Shown here in pieces: positions 52,340-61,126 of a stretch of 64,000 nucleotides of DNA. The stretch's first letter is position 1. Each line of letters opens with the position of its first letter. A program made the position numbers and the translations under genes. Source of the DNA: Leucobacter chironomi DSM 19883. Its GTDB lineage: Bacteria > Actinomycetota > Actinomycetes > Actinomycetales > Microbacteriaceae. The stretch lies in contig NZ_ATXU01000007.1 of the NCBI RefSeq assembly GCF_000421845.1, positions 124,001-188,000 of the forward strand, in the 5' to 3' direction. The notes under the pieces were generated by a model, which saw only the letters and a program-made list of their open reading frames with translations, searched no databases and was not told the origin of the DNA.

Positions 52340-52960
52340 GTGCCCGCCCCCAGCCTCACCCTCATCGCCGTCGACATCGTCGCGGCGCTCATCCTCACTC
52401 TCGGCCTCTACTATCCGCGGCACCGCCGCAGAGATCTCATGGTGGCCTTCCTCGGCGTGAACATCGGGGTGCTGGCGGTGACGTCGGTGCTGGGCGGTGC
52501 GCAGATCGCCGCGGGGCTGGGGCTCGGGCTCTTCGGCGTGCTCTCGATCATCCGGTTGCGCTCGTCGGAGATCTCGCAGCGCGAGGTCGCCTACTACTTC
52601 TCGGCGCTCGCGATGGGCCTCATCGGCGGTCTCGCGACCGACGAGCTGCTGATGCCGGTGCTGCTGACCGCGATGATCCTCGCGGTGATGTGGGTGGCGG
52701 ATCATCCGGCGGTGCTGGCCCGCAGCCGGCATCAGGTGGTGCGATTGGACCGCGCGATCGCCGATGAACGCGAGCTGCGGGGCGAGCTGGAGCGTCGCTT
52801 GGGCGGCCGGGTGACCGCCGTGTCGGTGCAGGAGCTCGACTTCGTGAACGACACGGCGCTCATCGACGTGCGCTACCGGCTGCCGCAGGAGGCCCGGGGC
52901 CGCCTGGTGGCACCACTGCGGACGCGCGCGGTGCAGATCGCACCGGAGGAGGCGCGATGA
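52340..52960 (+). CDS. DUF4956 membrane protein
   Basis: 206 aa from GTG 52340. Four or five helices in the first 120 residues (GLGLGLFGVLSIIRLRSSEI is the family hallmark) and a cytosolic alpha/beta tail. DUF4956 genes are usually next to VTC-domain genes, as here; function unknown. Its stop overlaps the ATG of the next gene (ATGA at 52957-52960), so expression is coupled. Confidence 0.9.
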   Translation: MPAPSLTLIAVDIVAALILTLGLYYPRHRRRDLMVAFLGVNIGVLAVTSVLGGAQIAAGLGLGLFGVLSIIRLRSSEISQREVAYYFSALAMGLIGGLATDELLMPVLLTAMILAVMWVADHPAVLARSRHQVVRLDRAIADERELRGELERRLGGRVTAVSVQELDFVNDTALIDVRYRLPQEARGRLVAPLRTRAVQIAPEEAR

Positions 52961-53757
52961 CCGCCGTCGAACGAACCGTCGAGCGATTCCCCGCGGTGAC
53001 GCTCGGAGAACTCGTGGCGGGTGCCGAACTGCTGACGCGGGTCGATCGCAAGTACCTGCTGCCGACGGCGGATGCCGTGGCGGTGATCCGCGGTCTCGAT
53101 GCGAGCACTCGGGTGCTCGACCTGGAGGGTGCGCGCGGATGCGAGTACGCCTCGGTGTACTTCGACACTCCGGATCGGCTGAGCTACCGCTTGGCCGCGC
53201 AGCCCCGCCGGCGCAGATTCAAGCTGCGCACGCGCGTGTACGCCGGCACCCGCACGGCGTTCCTGGAGATGAAGACCCGCGGAGGGCGCGGCGCGACGGT
53301 GAAGGATCGCATCCCGTACGCCGCGCAGCACCTGGATCGTCTGACCGCGGCGGGTCGCGCCTACGCCGCGGAGTCGCTGGAGAGCATCGGTTTCGATCCG
53401 GATCTCGAATCGCAGCTGCGCCCCGCGCTCACCACCCGCTATCGGCGCACCACCCTGCTGCTCGCCGACGGGAGCCGCGCCACGGTCGACAGCGGCCTCG
53501 CCTGGATCGACGCCGACGGGCGCTGCTTGGCGTTGCCGGGCCAGGTGATCGTCGAGTCGAAGTCGGTGGGTTGCATCACTCCGCTCGACCGCGAGCTGTG
53601 GCGATCCGGCCATCGTCCCCAGAACATCAGCAAGTTCGGCACCGGCACCGCGGCGCTGCATCCTGAGCTGCCGGGCAACCGGTGGGCGAGGCTGCTGCGC
53701 GGTCCGTTCGCTGCAGCATCCCGCACCCATCCGCACACCCTGAAGGAGCACCCATGA
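52957..53757 (+). CDS. VTC-domain protein (polyphosphate polymerase-like)
   Basis: 266 aa. VTC tunnel fold: ELLTRVDRKYLLPTAD at the start, CEYASVYFDTPDRLSYRLAA, the basic cluster RRRRFKLRTRVY, FLEMKTRGGRGATVKDR and a late VIVESKSVG with Ser/Lys. These Arg/Lys and Glu residues match those lining the triphosphate tunnel in yeast Vtc4. It may handle polyphosphate or a nucleotide, but bacterial VTC proteins of this operon type have no settled function. The stop is overlapped by the next ATG. Confidence 0.88.
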   Translation: MTAVERTVERFPAVTLGELVAGAELLTRVDRKYLLPTADAVAVIRGLDASTRVLDLEGARGCEYASVYFDTPDRLSYRLAAQPRRRRFKLRTRVYAGTRTAFLEMKTRGGRGATVKDRIPYAAQHLDRLTAAGRAYAAESLESIGFDPDLESQLRPALTTRYRRTTLLLADGSRATVDSGLAWIDADGRCLALPGQVIVESKSVGCITPLDRELWRSGHRPQNISKFGTGTAALHPELPGNRWARLLRGPFAAASRTHPHTLKEHP

Positions 53758-55145
53758 CCCGCCCGATATTCGCCGCCGCTGCGATCGCCCTGTCGGGGGC
53801 GATGCTCGCGGGGTGCGCTGCCACCGCCGATGAGGCCGAGACGCCGACGGCGGTGGCCTCGGTGTCGGCCGGCGCCGATGTCTTCTCCGGAGATCTCAGC
53901 CCCGGCGAGGTGCTCGCCGCCAACGCCGACTACACGACGGTGAACGACGACGAGTGGTCGGCCGCCGACGCGGTCGACGTGGAGCTCTCCGGCTCGTCCG
54001 CCTCGTCCGCCGCGGCCGGGGTGCGGGTCGACGGGTCGACGGTCACCATCGCTGAGGCAGGCGTGTACCGGATGCACGGTGCGCTCGACGGGCGGCTCGT
54101 GGTCGCCGCCCCCGACGACGCGCTCGTGGTGCTGATCCTCGACGGCGTCGACATCGCCGATGCGGCCGGGCCCGCGATCGAGGTGCAGAGCGCCGACGAC
54201 GTGGCGATCCACCTCGCCGACGGCAGCCAGAACACGGTCTCCGACGCCGCGTCGTACGCCGATGACGCCACCGCGAACGCCGCGATCGACGCTCGGGCCG
54301 ATCTCACGATCTCGGGATCCGGATCCCTCGCGGTGCGCGGCAACGGCAATGATGGGATCTCGAGCACTGACGACCTGGTGATCCTGTCGGGCGACCTCAC
54401 GGTCACGGCGGCCGACGACGCCCTGCGCGGGAAGGACGCGCTGGTGGTGGAGGGCGGCGCGCTCACGCTCGCAGCCGGGAACGGCGACGGGTTGAAGAGC
54501 GATCAGGAAGAGGATGAGACGCGGGGCTACATCCTCGTGACCGGAGGCGATATCGACATCACCGCAGGCGATGACGGGATGCAGGCCCGGACGGACACGG
54601 TGGTCACGGGCGGCACGGTGACGGCCGCGGTGGCCGACGACGGAGTGAAGGGCGAGGCGATCGTCTCGGTGGGCGGCGGCGAGATCACCGTGACCGAGTC
54701 GACCGAGGCGATGGAAGCCGTGAGTATCGGCATCTTCGCGGGCGTTCTCGACCTCACGGCCTCGGATGACGGGATCAACGCCGCCGGGCTCAATACGGGC
54801 GGTGCGGATCGCGAGACCGACACCGGCGAGCGCCTCGAGATCTCGGGCGGCACGATCACCATCGCCGCGGGCACCGACGGGCTCGACTCGAACGGCACGA
54901 TCGGCATCTCTGGCGGCGACATCACGATCACGAGCGCGGACAACGGGGGAGATCTGCCGGTCGACGCCAACGGAGAGGTCACGGTGACGGGCGGCACGGT
55001 CACCGCGAATGGCGCGGCATGGGATCCGGCGACCGCTCAGCGCGGGAACGGGGGGATGGGCGGCCCCGGTGCGGGTGGCCTCGGCGGCACGCCCCCGGCG
55101 GCGGGCGAGGGGCTGCCGCCCGGCGCGCCGATGCAGGAGCGCTAG
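53754..55145 (+). CDS. DUF4353 (Cthe_2159-like) beta-helix lipoprotein
   Basis: 463 aa. Lipobox LAGC with Cys21, so surface anchored. The body is a right-handed parallel beta helix with repeated turns: GGDIDITAGDDGMQA, GGTVTAAVADDGVKG, GVLDLTASDDGINA, GGTITIAAGTDGLDS. The Asp/Gly pairs resemble the calcium sites of Cthe_2159, which binds acidic polysaccharide. A Gly/Pro-rich tail ends the protein. ATG 53754 overlaps the VTC stop (ATGA) and has AAGGAG 5 nt upstream. Confidence 0.88.
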   Translation: MTRPIFAAAAIALSGAMLAGCAATADEAETPTAVASVSAGADVFSGDLSPGEVLAANADYTTVNDDEWSAADAVDVELSGSSASSAAAGVRVDGSTVTIAEAGVYRMHGALDGRLVVAAPDDALVVLILDGVDIADAAGPAIEVQSADDVAIHLADGSQNTVSDAASYADDATANAAIDARADLTISGSGSLAVRGNGNDGISSTDDLVILSGDLTVTAADDALRGKDALVVEGGALTLAAGNGDGLKSDQEEDETRGYILVTGGDIDITAGDDGMQARTDTVVTGGTVTAAVADDGVKGEAIVSVGGGEITVTESTEAMEAVSIGIFAGVLDLTASDDGINAAGLNTGGADRETDTGERLEISGGTITIAAGTDGLDSNGTIGISGGDITITSADNGGDLPVDANGEVTVTGGTVTANGAAWDPATAQRGNGGMGGPGAGGLGGTPPAAGEGLPPGAPMQER

Positions 55146-55266
55146 CGGCCGGGCGTCCAAGCGTATGCGATCCGCGGCACCTGCACTCGGCGTCTGCGAG
55201 CCGGATCATCCGCAGCCCGTCGCCCGGGGCGATCCGCACGCCCGGCCCGGAGCGCACCCGAGGGCG

Positions 55267-55272
55267 TAGGAT
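55267..55272 (+). promoter_or_regulatory. Probable -10 box of glyS
   Basis: TAGGAT, giving a leader of about 65 nt. No T-box or other known leader structure was recognised. Confidence 0.5.
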
Positions 55273-55342
55273 GGTCTGATGCGCCGGGCCCGGAGTCCGT
55301 CGCGGCCCAAGATCCCCGCTTGCCCCTTGGAGTGAATAGAAC

Positions 55343-56728
55343 ATGGCTGAGCAGTCCCGCCTCGACAAGGTCATCGCCCTCGCCCGCCACCGCGGCTTCG
55401 TCTTCCAGGCGGGTGAGATCTACGGCGGTTCGCGTTCGGCCTGGGACTACGGCCCCCTCGGCACCGCGCTGAAGGAGAACATCAAGCGCCAGTGGTGGAA
55501 GACCATGGTGCAGAAGCGCGACGACGTGGTCGGCATCGACTCGAGCGTCATCCTGCCGAAGCAGGTGTGGGAGGCCTCGGGTCACGTCGAGGTCTTCAGC
55601 GACCCGCTGGTGGAGTGCCTGAGCTGCCACAAGCGCCAGCGCGAGGACCACCTCATCGAGGCCTTCGAGGAGAAGAAGGGCCGCGCCCCGGAGGGCGGCC
55701 TCGCCGAGATCGTCTGCACCAACTGCGGCACCCGCGGCCAGTGGACCGAGCCGCGCGCCTTCTCGGGCCTGCTCAAGACCTTCCTCGGCCCCGTCGACGA
55801 CGAGTCGGGCCTGCACTACCTGCGCCCCGAGACCGCGCAGGGCATCTTCGTGAACTTCGCGAACGTGCTGCAGGCGGCGCGTATGAAGCCGCCGTTCGGC
55901 ATCGGCCAGATCGGCAAGAGCTTCCGCAACGAGATCACCCCCGGCAACTTCATCTTCCGCACCCGTGAGTTCGAGCAGATGGAGATGGAGTTCTTCGTCG
56001 AGCCCGGCACTGACGAGCAGTGGCAGGAGTACTGGATGAACGAGCGCATGAGCTGGTACACCGACCTCGGCATCGACCCCGAGAACCTGCGCTTCTACGA
56101 GCATCCGAAGGAGAAGCTGTCGCACTACTCGAAGCGCACGGCCGACATCGAGTACCGCTTCGGCTTCCAGGGCAGCGAGTGGGGTGAGCTGGAGGGCATC
56201 GCGAACCGCACCGACTTCGACCTGTCGACGCACTCGAAGCACTCGGGCAAGGATCTCAACTTCTTCGACCAGACCAAGAACGAGCGCTACACGCCGTACG
56301 TGATCGAGCCCGCGGCGGGTCTCACGCGCTCGCTGATGGCCTTCCTCGTCGATGCGTACCGCGAGGAGGAGGTGCCGAACGCGAAGGGCGGCACCGACAC
56401 GCGCACCCTGCTGGCGCTCGATCCGCGCCTCGCTCCGGTGAAGGTGGCCGTGCTGCCGCTGAGCCGCAATGAGAAGCTGTCGCCGCTGGCGCGCGAGCTC
56501 GCGCAGGATCTGCGCGACGACTGGAACGTCGACTTCGACGATTCGGGCGCGATCGGCCGCCGCTACCGTCGTCAGGACGAGATCGGCACCCCGTTCTGCG
56601 TGACCGTCGACTTCGATTCGCTCGACGACAACGCCGTGACCGTGCGCGAGCGCGACACGATGCAACAGGAGCGCGTGTCGCTGGCCGAGCTGCACGGTTA
56701 CCTCGCGGCTCGGCTGCGGGGCGCGTAG
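55343..56728 (+). CDS. glyS: Glycine--tRNA ligase (dimeric type)
   Basis: 461 aa, the single-chain alpha-2 enzyme typical of actinobacteria. [12 protein letters not shown] near the N-terminus, zinc-like pair CLSCHK / CTNCG (about residues 92 and 129), class II motif 2 region [20 protein letters not shown], and the C-terminal anticodon-binding domain (from about 360). TTGGAG lies upstream of ATG 55343. Confidence 0.97.
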   Translation: MAEQSRLDKVIALARHRGFVFQAGEIYGGSRSAWDYGPLGTALKENIKRQWWKTMVQKRDDVVGIDSSVILPKQVWEASGHVEVFSDPLVECLSCHKRQREDHLIEAFEEKKGRAPEGGLAEIVCTNCGTRGQWTEPRAFSGLLKTFLGPVDDESGLHYLRPETAQGIFVNFANVLQAARMKPPFGIGQIGKSFRNEITPGNFIFRTREFEQMEMEFFVEPGTDEQWQEYWMNERMSWYTDLGIDPENLRFYEHPKEKLSHYSKRTADIEYRFGFQGSEWGELEGIANRTDFDLSTHSKHSGKDLNFFDQTKNERYTPYVIEPAAGLTRSLMAFLVDAYREEEVPNAKGGTDTRTLLALDPRLAPVKVAVLPLSRNEKLSPLARELAQDLRDDWNVDFDDSGAIGRRYRRQDEIGTPFCVTVDFDSLDDNAVTVRERDTMQQERVSLAELHGYLAARLRGA

Positions 56729-56878
56729 CAAGCCGGCCGCGCGGCACGGGATCGGGCCGGGTGCCGGCGGATCGCCGTTCCCCTGAGAATGTCAGAGGCA
56801 TGGGGCAGGATTCTGTTACGAGGATCCTGCCCCGATCTGCGCGCTGAGCGAGCGTCGGCAGGAAGTGAAGGAGACACC

Positions 56879-58099
56879 ATGACCGTCCCAGAGCAGCACC
56901 CGGCCCCGCAGGCGGCTGCGCCGCAGCAGTGGGCGTGGGCGGCGCCTGCGCCGGTCATGCAGACGGTCGAGACGGAGCCGCTGGAGTACCACCGTCTGCT
57001 GCGGGGCACGGCCAACTACCGCTGGTGGAAGCCGCTGCTGCTGCTCGTGCTCTCGGGGGTGTACTTCGGGGTCTTCACCGTGATGCTGACGGTCGTGTTC
57101 ATCCCGATTCTGATGGTGGGCGATCCGGGGTACATGAACGACCTCGCGGCGGGAACCACCGAGATCATCGACACGCAGCGGCCGCTCTCGGTGCTGATGA
57201 GCATGCTGTCGATCATCATCATGCTGCCCGCGGTGATCCTGGCGATGCTGTCGCTGGGGATGCGGCCCGTCGGGCGCATCTGGTCCGTGGCCGCGCGCGT
57301 GCGCTGGGGCCTGCTGCTGCGACTGCTCGGGGCCGCGGTGCTCGCTCTGATCGCGATGACGGTGGTGGGCATGGGTGCCGAGATCGGCCTGCAGGCGATC
57401 GTGGATCCGTCCGCGCTCTCCGAACCGTCCGCCGAGGCGACCCGCGACTTCGACGTGAGCGCCGCGATGGTCTCCCTGGTGCTGGTGCTGGTACTCGTGC
57501 CGATCCAGGCGGCCACCGAGGAGGTCGTGTTCCGGGGGCTGTTCATGCAGGTGCTCGGCTCGTGGCTGCGCAACCCGTGGTTCGCGATCCTGATCCCCTC
57601 GGTCGCCTTCGCCGCGGCGCACATCTACGACTTCTGGGGCCTCGCGGCGGTGGGCCTGCTGGGAGTGGTCGCGGCCTGGCTCACCTGGCGCACGGGCGGC
57701 CTCGAAGCGGCGATCGCGATCCACATCGTGAACAACCTGGTCGGCTTCGGGTTCATGGTGACCGGCTTCGGCGGCGAGACGGCGCAGACCGCCGAGGGCG
57801 GCAGTGCGGGCGGGCTGCTCGGTCAGATCGTCGGCCTGGGGCTGTTCGTCTGGCTGACGCTCAAGATCTTCCGCCGGGGCGGGCACGGGCGCTCTCGCAT
57901 CGACCTGGTGCGGTCGCCGGCGCCGGCAGGGCCGGTGGAGCCGGTGACCGCGGCGGTTCCCGAGCAGCCGTCGCTCGCCGGTGATGCTCAGGCCGCGTCG
58001 CCCGCCGAGGCCGCGTCGCCGGGGCCGTCCGCTCCGGCCGTGCCGCCTGCGCCGTCGTTGCCGGCCAAGCCCGAGACCGAGGAGCAGCAGCGTGGTTGA
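56879..58099 (+). CDS. CPBP-family intramembrane metalloprotease
   Basis: 406 aa, about eight helices in the middle. The metal site is complete: EEVVFRG (Glu214, Glu215, Arg219), FAAAHIYD and HIVNN. Family members resemble eukaryotic CAAX protease Rce1 and act in immunity or membrane protein processing. The N-terminal 40 and C-terminal 80 residues are Pro/Ala-rich and disordered. GAAGGAG precedes ATG 56879. The next gene starts 8 nt before its stop. Confidence 0.9.
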   Translation: MTVPEQHPAPQAAAPQQWAWAAPAPVMQTVETEPLEYHRLLRGTANYRWWKPLLLLVLSGVYFGVFTVMLTVVFIPILMVGDPGYMNDLAAGTTEIIDTQRPLSVLMSMLSIIIMLPAVILAMLSLGMRPVGRIWSVAARVRWGLLLRLLGAAVLALIAMTVVGMGAEIGLQAIVDPSALSEPSAEATRDFDVSAAMVSLVLVLVLVPIQAATEEVVFRGLFMQVLGSWLRNPWFAILIPSVAFAAAHIYDFWGLAAVGLLGVVAAWLTWRTGGLEAAIAIHIVNNLVGFGFMVTGFGGETAQTAEGGSAGGLLGQIVGLGLFVWLTLKIFRRGGHGRSRIDLVRSPAPAGPVEPVTAAVPEQPSLAGDAQAASPAEAASPGPSAPAVPPAPSLPAKPETEEQQRG

Positions 58100-59474
58100 C
58101 GTCTATGTGATCGGCGGAGGGCTGCCCGAATTGGCGGCCGCGCTGGAGCTCGGCGAGGTCGGGCTGTCAGTGCGCCTCGGAGACTGGGACCTCGGCTCGG
58201 CCGAGCCCGCCGTGGGGCGAGCGCACGCGGAGGCCGGGGGCGATTCCACGAGTGCGCTGCTCGACCCCGACGGCGTGCTGCGCCAGCTGCTCGACCACGT
58301 CGCTGCGCCCATCGCCGAGGGCGGGCACGCGCATACGGGGGCGCGCCCTGTGGCGGTGCCGCCGAGCGCTGTGCTCGTGCACGGCGCCAAGGCGCACTGG
58401 GTGCCGCAGCCGGTTCCCGCCTCGCTCGGCATCCCCGCGGTGCCGATCTCGTCGCAGGCCGTCGCCGTGCTGGGCGGGCGCGCGGCGGCGCGCGCCTACC
58501 TCGACCGGGTGAAACCGGTGCTCACGATCGGCAAGGCGCACTCGCTCGGAGACCTCGTTCGCAACCGGCTGGGCGAGACGGTCGTGGAGCGGCTGGTCGA
58601 TCCCTTCGTGCGCGAGCGCTTCGGCGTCGCCCCCGACGATGTCGAAGTAGCCGTCGCGGTGCCAGGGCTCAACGAGGCGTTGACGCGGGCGGGATCACTC
58701 TCGGGGGCGGTGCTCGCGAACAGCGACCGCGATGTTGCACGTGAAACCGCGGTGATTCCCGAGGCGGGCTGGGGTGCTGCTTTCGCCGGACTGCATCAGC
58801 GACTCGAGCTGTACGGAGCGAAGCGCGCCGATGCGACGGTTGTCGCGGTCGAGAGGATCGGCGACGAGGCCTGGCGCATCGAGGAGGCCGATGGCACGAC
58901 GGTCGAGGCGCGCGCGGTCGTCGCGGGCCTCGATGCGGGATCGGCATTCGCGGCCGGGCGCGTGTTGCACGCGCTGCCGGGCGAGCTGCTGCCGCGGCGT
59001 TGGCGACTGGAGGTTCGGACGGCCGTCGCGGGGGCGCCGCTCGAGGCCCGTCAGAGCGACGCGCTGTGCGCCGTGCAGCTCTCCGACGGCTCCCGCTGGG
59101 CGGTTCGTATCGAGGCGACCGAGCCCGGAGAGGGCCGTGCGCGCCTCTCGGGGCCTGCCTTCGAGGCCGCCGCGAACGAGACGGGTCTCCCCGCCGAGCA
59201 CCGTGCGCGCTCCGAGAGCGCCGCAGCCGAGGCGCTCGCGGGTGTCGGCCTGTCTGCGGGAGCCGCGAGCGAAGCGATACTGCGCGTGGCCCCGCATATC
59301 TCGGTCGACGAGCGGGATGCGGCCCTGCGCAGCCTGCAGGCCTGTCGAGAGAACACCGACGACCTGCTCGCCGTGGGTGACGCGCTGCATGGCGGTTCGG
59401 TCGCGGCCGCCGTGGCCGACGCGCGCACCCAGGCGGTGCTGCTGCGCCGCAGGCTCGCCGGCATCGCCGACTGA
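58092..59474 (+). CDS. HemY/CgoX-like FAD-dependent protein, divergent
   Basis: 460 aa from GTG 58092, overlapping the CPBP stop by 8 bp. N-terminal FAD-binding strand VIGGGLPELAAALELGEVG is a worn form of GGGxxGLxxA; RLGDWD stands where the ribose-binding Glu is expected. SLGDLVRNRLGETVVERLVD and the C-terminal GDALHGGSVAAAV match protoporphyrinogen/coproporphyrinogen oxidases. Because key FAD residues are altered, activity is doubtful; a NAD(P)-binding or structural role is possible. hemD lies 1.6 kb further on. Confidence 0.65.
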   Translation: MVDVYVIGGGLPELAAALELGEVGLSVRLGDWDLGSAEPAVGRAHAEAGGDSTSALLDPDGVLRQLLDHVAAPIAEGGHAHTGARPVAVPPSAVLVHGAKAHWVPQPVPASLGIPAVPISSQAVAVLGGRAAARAYLDRVKPVLTIGKAHSLGDLVRNRLGETVVERLVDPFVRERFGVAPDDVEVAVAVPGLNEALTRAGSLSGAVLANSDRDVARETAVIPEAGWGAAFAGLHQRLELYGAKRADATVVAVERIGDEAWRIEEADGTTVEARAVVAGLDAGSAFAAGRVLHALPGELLPRRWRLEVRTAVAGAPLEARQSDALCAVQLSDGSRWAVRIEATEPGEGRARLSGPAFEAAANETGLPAEHRARSESAAAEALAGVGLSAGAASEAILRVAPHISVDERDAALRSLQACRENTDDLLAVGDALHGGSVAAAVADARTQAVLLRRRLAGIAD

Positions 59475-59517
59475 CGTCGCGCTTCCGGCATGCGGCCCGG
59501 GGCGCCGGGCTGGGCCC

Positions 59518-59595
59518 GTGAGCGAGGCGTTCACGGCAACGGTGACGGGTGTGCTTGCCGTGCTCGCGCTGCCTGTCTACGCGCTGGTACGCTGA
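59518..59595 (+). CDS. Possible tiny membrane peptide
   Basis: 25 codons from GTG: MSEAFTATVTGVLAVLALPV then YALVR. One hydrophobic helix with a charged end, a composition rare by chance. No clear ribosome site. May be a real small protein or a chance frame. Confidence 0.3.
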   Translation: MSEAFTATVTGVLAVLALPVYALVR

Positions 59596-59711
59596 TCCGT
59601 CGCGCGTGCGGATCGATCGGCCGCCATCCTGCAGAATCCGCGAATCTTACAGAACTCACGCGGCCGTGACCACCGGGATTCCCGAAGCGGCATGAACGAC
59701 GGTGCGGGCGG

Positions 59712-59717
59712 TAGGCT
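59712..59717 (+). promoter_or_regulatory. -10 box of the envelope trio
   Basis: TAGGCT, 39 nt before ATG 59757, giving a short leader with a GGGAGG ribosome site. Confidence 0.55.
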
Positions 59718-59756
59718 AACGGCAGGCAAGTGAATCGCCAACGGCGGGAGGCAGTG

Positions 59757-60224
59757 ATGAAGGGCAAGATCGCATTCGTTCTCGGCGCGGCAGTCGGCTA
59801 CGTGCTCGGCACCCGGGCAGGCCGCGAGCGCTACGAGCAGATCAAGAACGGCGCCCAGAACCTGTGGCACACGGCCCCGGTGCAGCGAGGCGTCAGCGTC
59901 GTGCGCGACGCCGCGCAGACCCGCCTCGACGACCTCAAGGCCTCGGCCACGCGCGCGGGCAAGAACGCCGTCGCGGCGTTCCTGCGCGACGACGAGCCCG
60001 AGGCTCGTCCGGCTTCGCGCGCCACGGCCTCGGCGACCGCCGCGAAGGCCGTTGCAGACGGCGAACCGCGCGAGCAGAGCGCGTCCGCTCAGTCGGGCGC
60101 GTCCGCGAAGAAGTCCTCGAGCGGCACCGCGAAGTCGTCGAAGTCGACCGCCGCGTCGAAGTCGACCGGTGCGGCGAAGAAGCGCAGCTCGGGTGCGGCC
60201 GCGAAGTCTGGTGATGACGCATGA
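59757..60224 (+). CDS. YtxH-domain membrane protein
   Basis: 155 aa. One N-terminal membrane segment (KIAFVLGAAVGYVLGTRAGRERYEQI, the YtxH-like opening) and a long Lys/Ser/Ala-rich C-terminal tail (AKKSSSGTAKSSKSTAASKS) that is strongly basic and may bind nucleic acid or the cell wall. Its stop overlaps the next ATG (ATGA at 60221-60224). ATG 59757 is preceded by GGGAGG; GTG 59754 is an alternative. Confidence 0.85.
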   Translation: MKGKIAFVLGAAVGYVLGTRAGRERYEQIKNGAQNLWHTAPVQRGVSVVRDAAQTRLDDLKASATRAGKNAVAAFLRDDEPEARPASRATASATAAKAVADGEPREQSASAQSGASAKKSSSGTAKSSKSTAASKSTGAAKKRSSGAAAKSGDDA

Positions 60225-60685
60225 GCCGTAAGAAGGATCAGGCGGGCACGTTCGAACTGCTGACGCGCCTGCCGCAGCAGATCGTCTCGCTCGCCAAGAT
60301 CGAATACGAGAACGCGAAGCGCGAGATCGTCTCGAAGGCGAAGAAGGCGGGCATCGGCGCCGGCGCCATCCTCATCGCCCTCTTCTTCGTGTTCTTCATG
60401 CTCGAAGCGCTCGTGATCGCGGCGATCGCCGCGCTCGCACTGGTCTGGCCGTGGTGGCTGGCGGCACTCGTCGTCGCGGCCGGGCTGCTCGTGCTCGCCG
60501 CGCTCGCAATTCTCGCCGGTGTCGCGCTCATCAAGCGGGGCAACCCCGTGCCAGAGGAGACCCTCGAGCGCGTGGGCGACGACATCTCGGCGATCAGCGA
60601 GGTGCGGATCAACGCAGACTCCCCGGCACCGCGGCACGCCGGCTCGCAGATGCCGCGCGTCGGCGAGGAAGGGAACTGGCGATGA
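60221..60685 (+). CDS. Actinobacterial holin-X family membrane protein
   Basis: 154 aa, two long membrane helices (about 45-70 and 75-105) after an amphipathic N-terminus (LLTRLPQQIVSLAKIEYENAK). This is the putative actinobacterial Holin-X family (DUF1469-like), chromosomal and not linked with phage here. The role is probably envelope related. It is coupled to both neighbours by ATGA overlaps. Confidence 0.85.
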   Translation: MSRKKDQAGTFELLTRLPQQIVSLAKIEYENAKREIVSKAKKAGIGAGAILIALFFVFFMLEALVIAAIAALALVWPWWLAALVVAAGLLVLAALAILAGVALIKRGNPVPEETLERVGDDISAISEVRINADSPAPRHAGSQMPRVGEEGNWR

Positions 60686-60942
60686 ACGCACACGAGAAGC
60701 AGCAGGGCGTGGTCCAGGCCGCGCAGGCGCGAGCCGAACTGTACGACACGCTCGCGCAGTTGAAGGATCGCCTCAACTACGCCCAGCGCGTCGACGATGC
60801 AGTGGATGACGTGAAGCACCGTATCTCCGAGCAGAAGCGGCGCAACCCGCTCGCCTTCGCAGCCGGGGTCGCCGGTGTCGCGGTCATCGCGGGTGTCGCG
60901 GTCTGGACCGTCGCCAGCGCTGTGATCAGGCGCTTTGAGTGA
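60682..60942 (+). CDS. DUF3618 membrane protein
   Basis: 86 aa. N-terminal helical region (ARAELYDTLAQLKDRLNYAQ, the DUF3618 motif) and one C-terminal membrane helix (PLAFAAGVAGVAVIAGVAVW). Common in actinobacteria next to holin-X genes; function unknown. The ATG overlaps the upstream stop. Confidence 0.88.
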   Translation: MNAHEKQQGVVQAAQARAELYDTLAQLKDRLNYAQRVDDAVDDVKHRISEQKRRNPLAFAAGVAGVAVIAGVAVWTVASAVIRRFE

Positions 60943-61126
60943 TCCGAGCCGGGGTGTACGCAGGTTACAGTTGAGTTGCGTTCCTCCGGCCGCAAGCCCT
61001 CGTTTTGCTTCCTGGCGAGACGCGGAGTAAGAATAGGGTCGGATGGATTTCCATCCCAGGCCATACCGAGGGTTCGTTCACGACTGATCGTATGGCTTTT
61101 GTATTGGTGTCGAGTGAGTGGGGTGT

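Noticed and set aside
60221-60685. Prophage holin
   Set aside because: There is no endolysin, portal, integrase or other phage gene near it; the holin-X family is chromosomal in actinobacteria.
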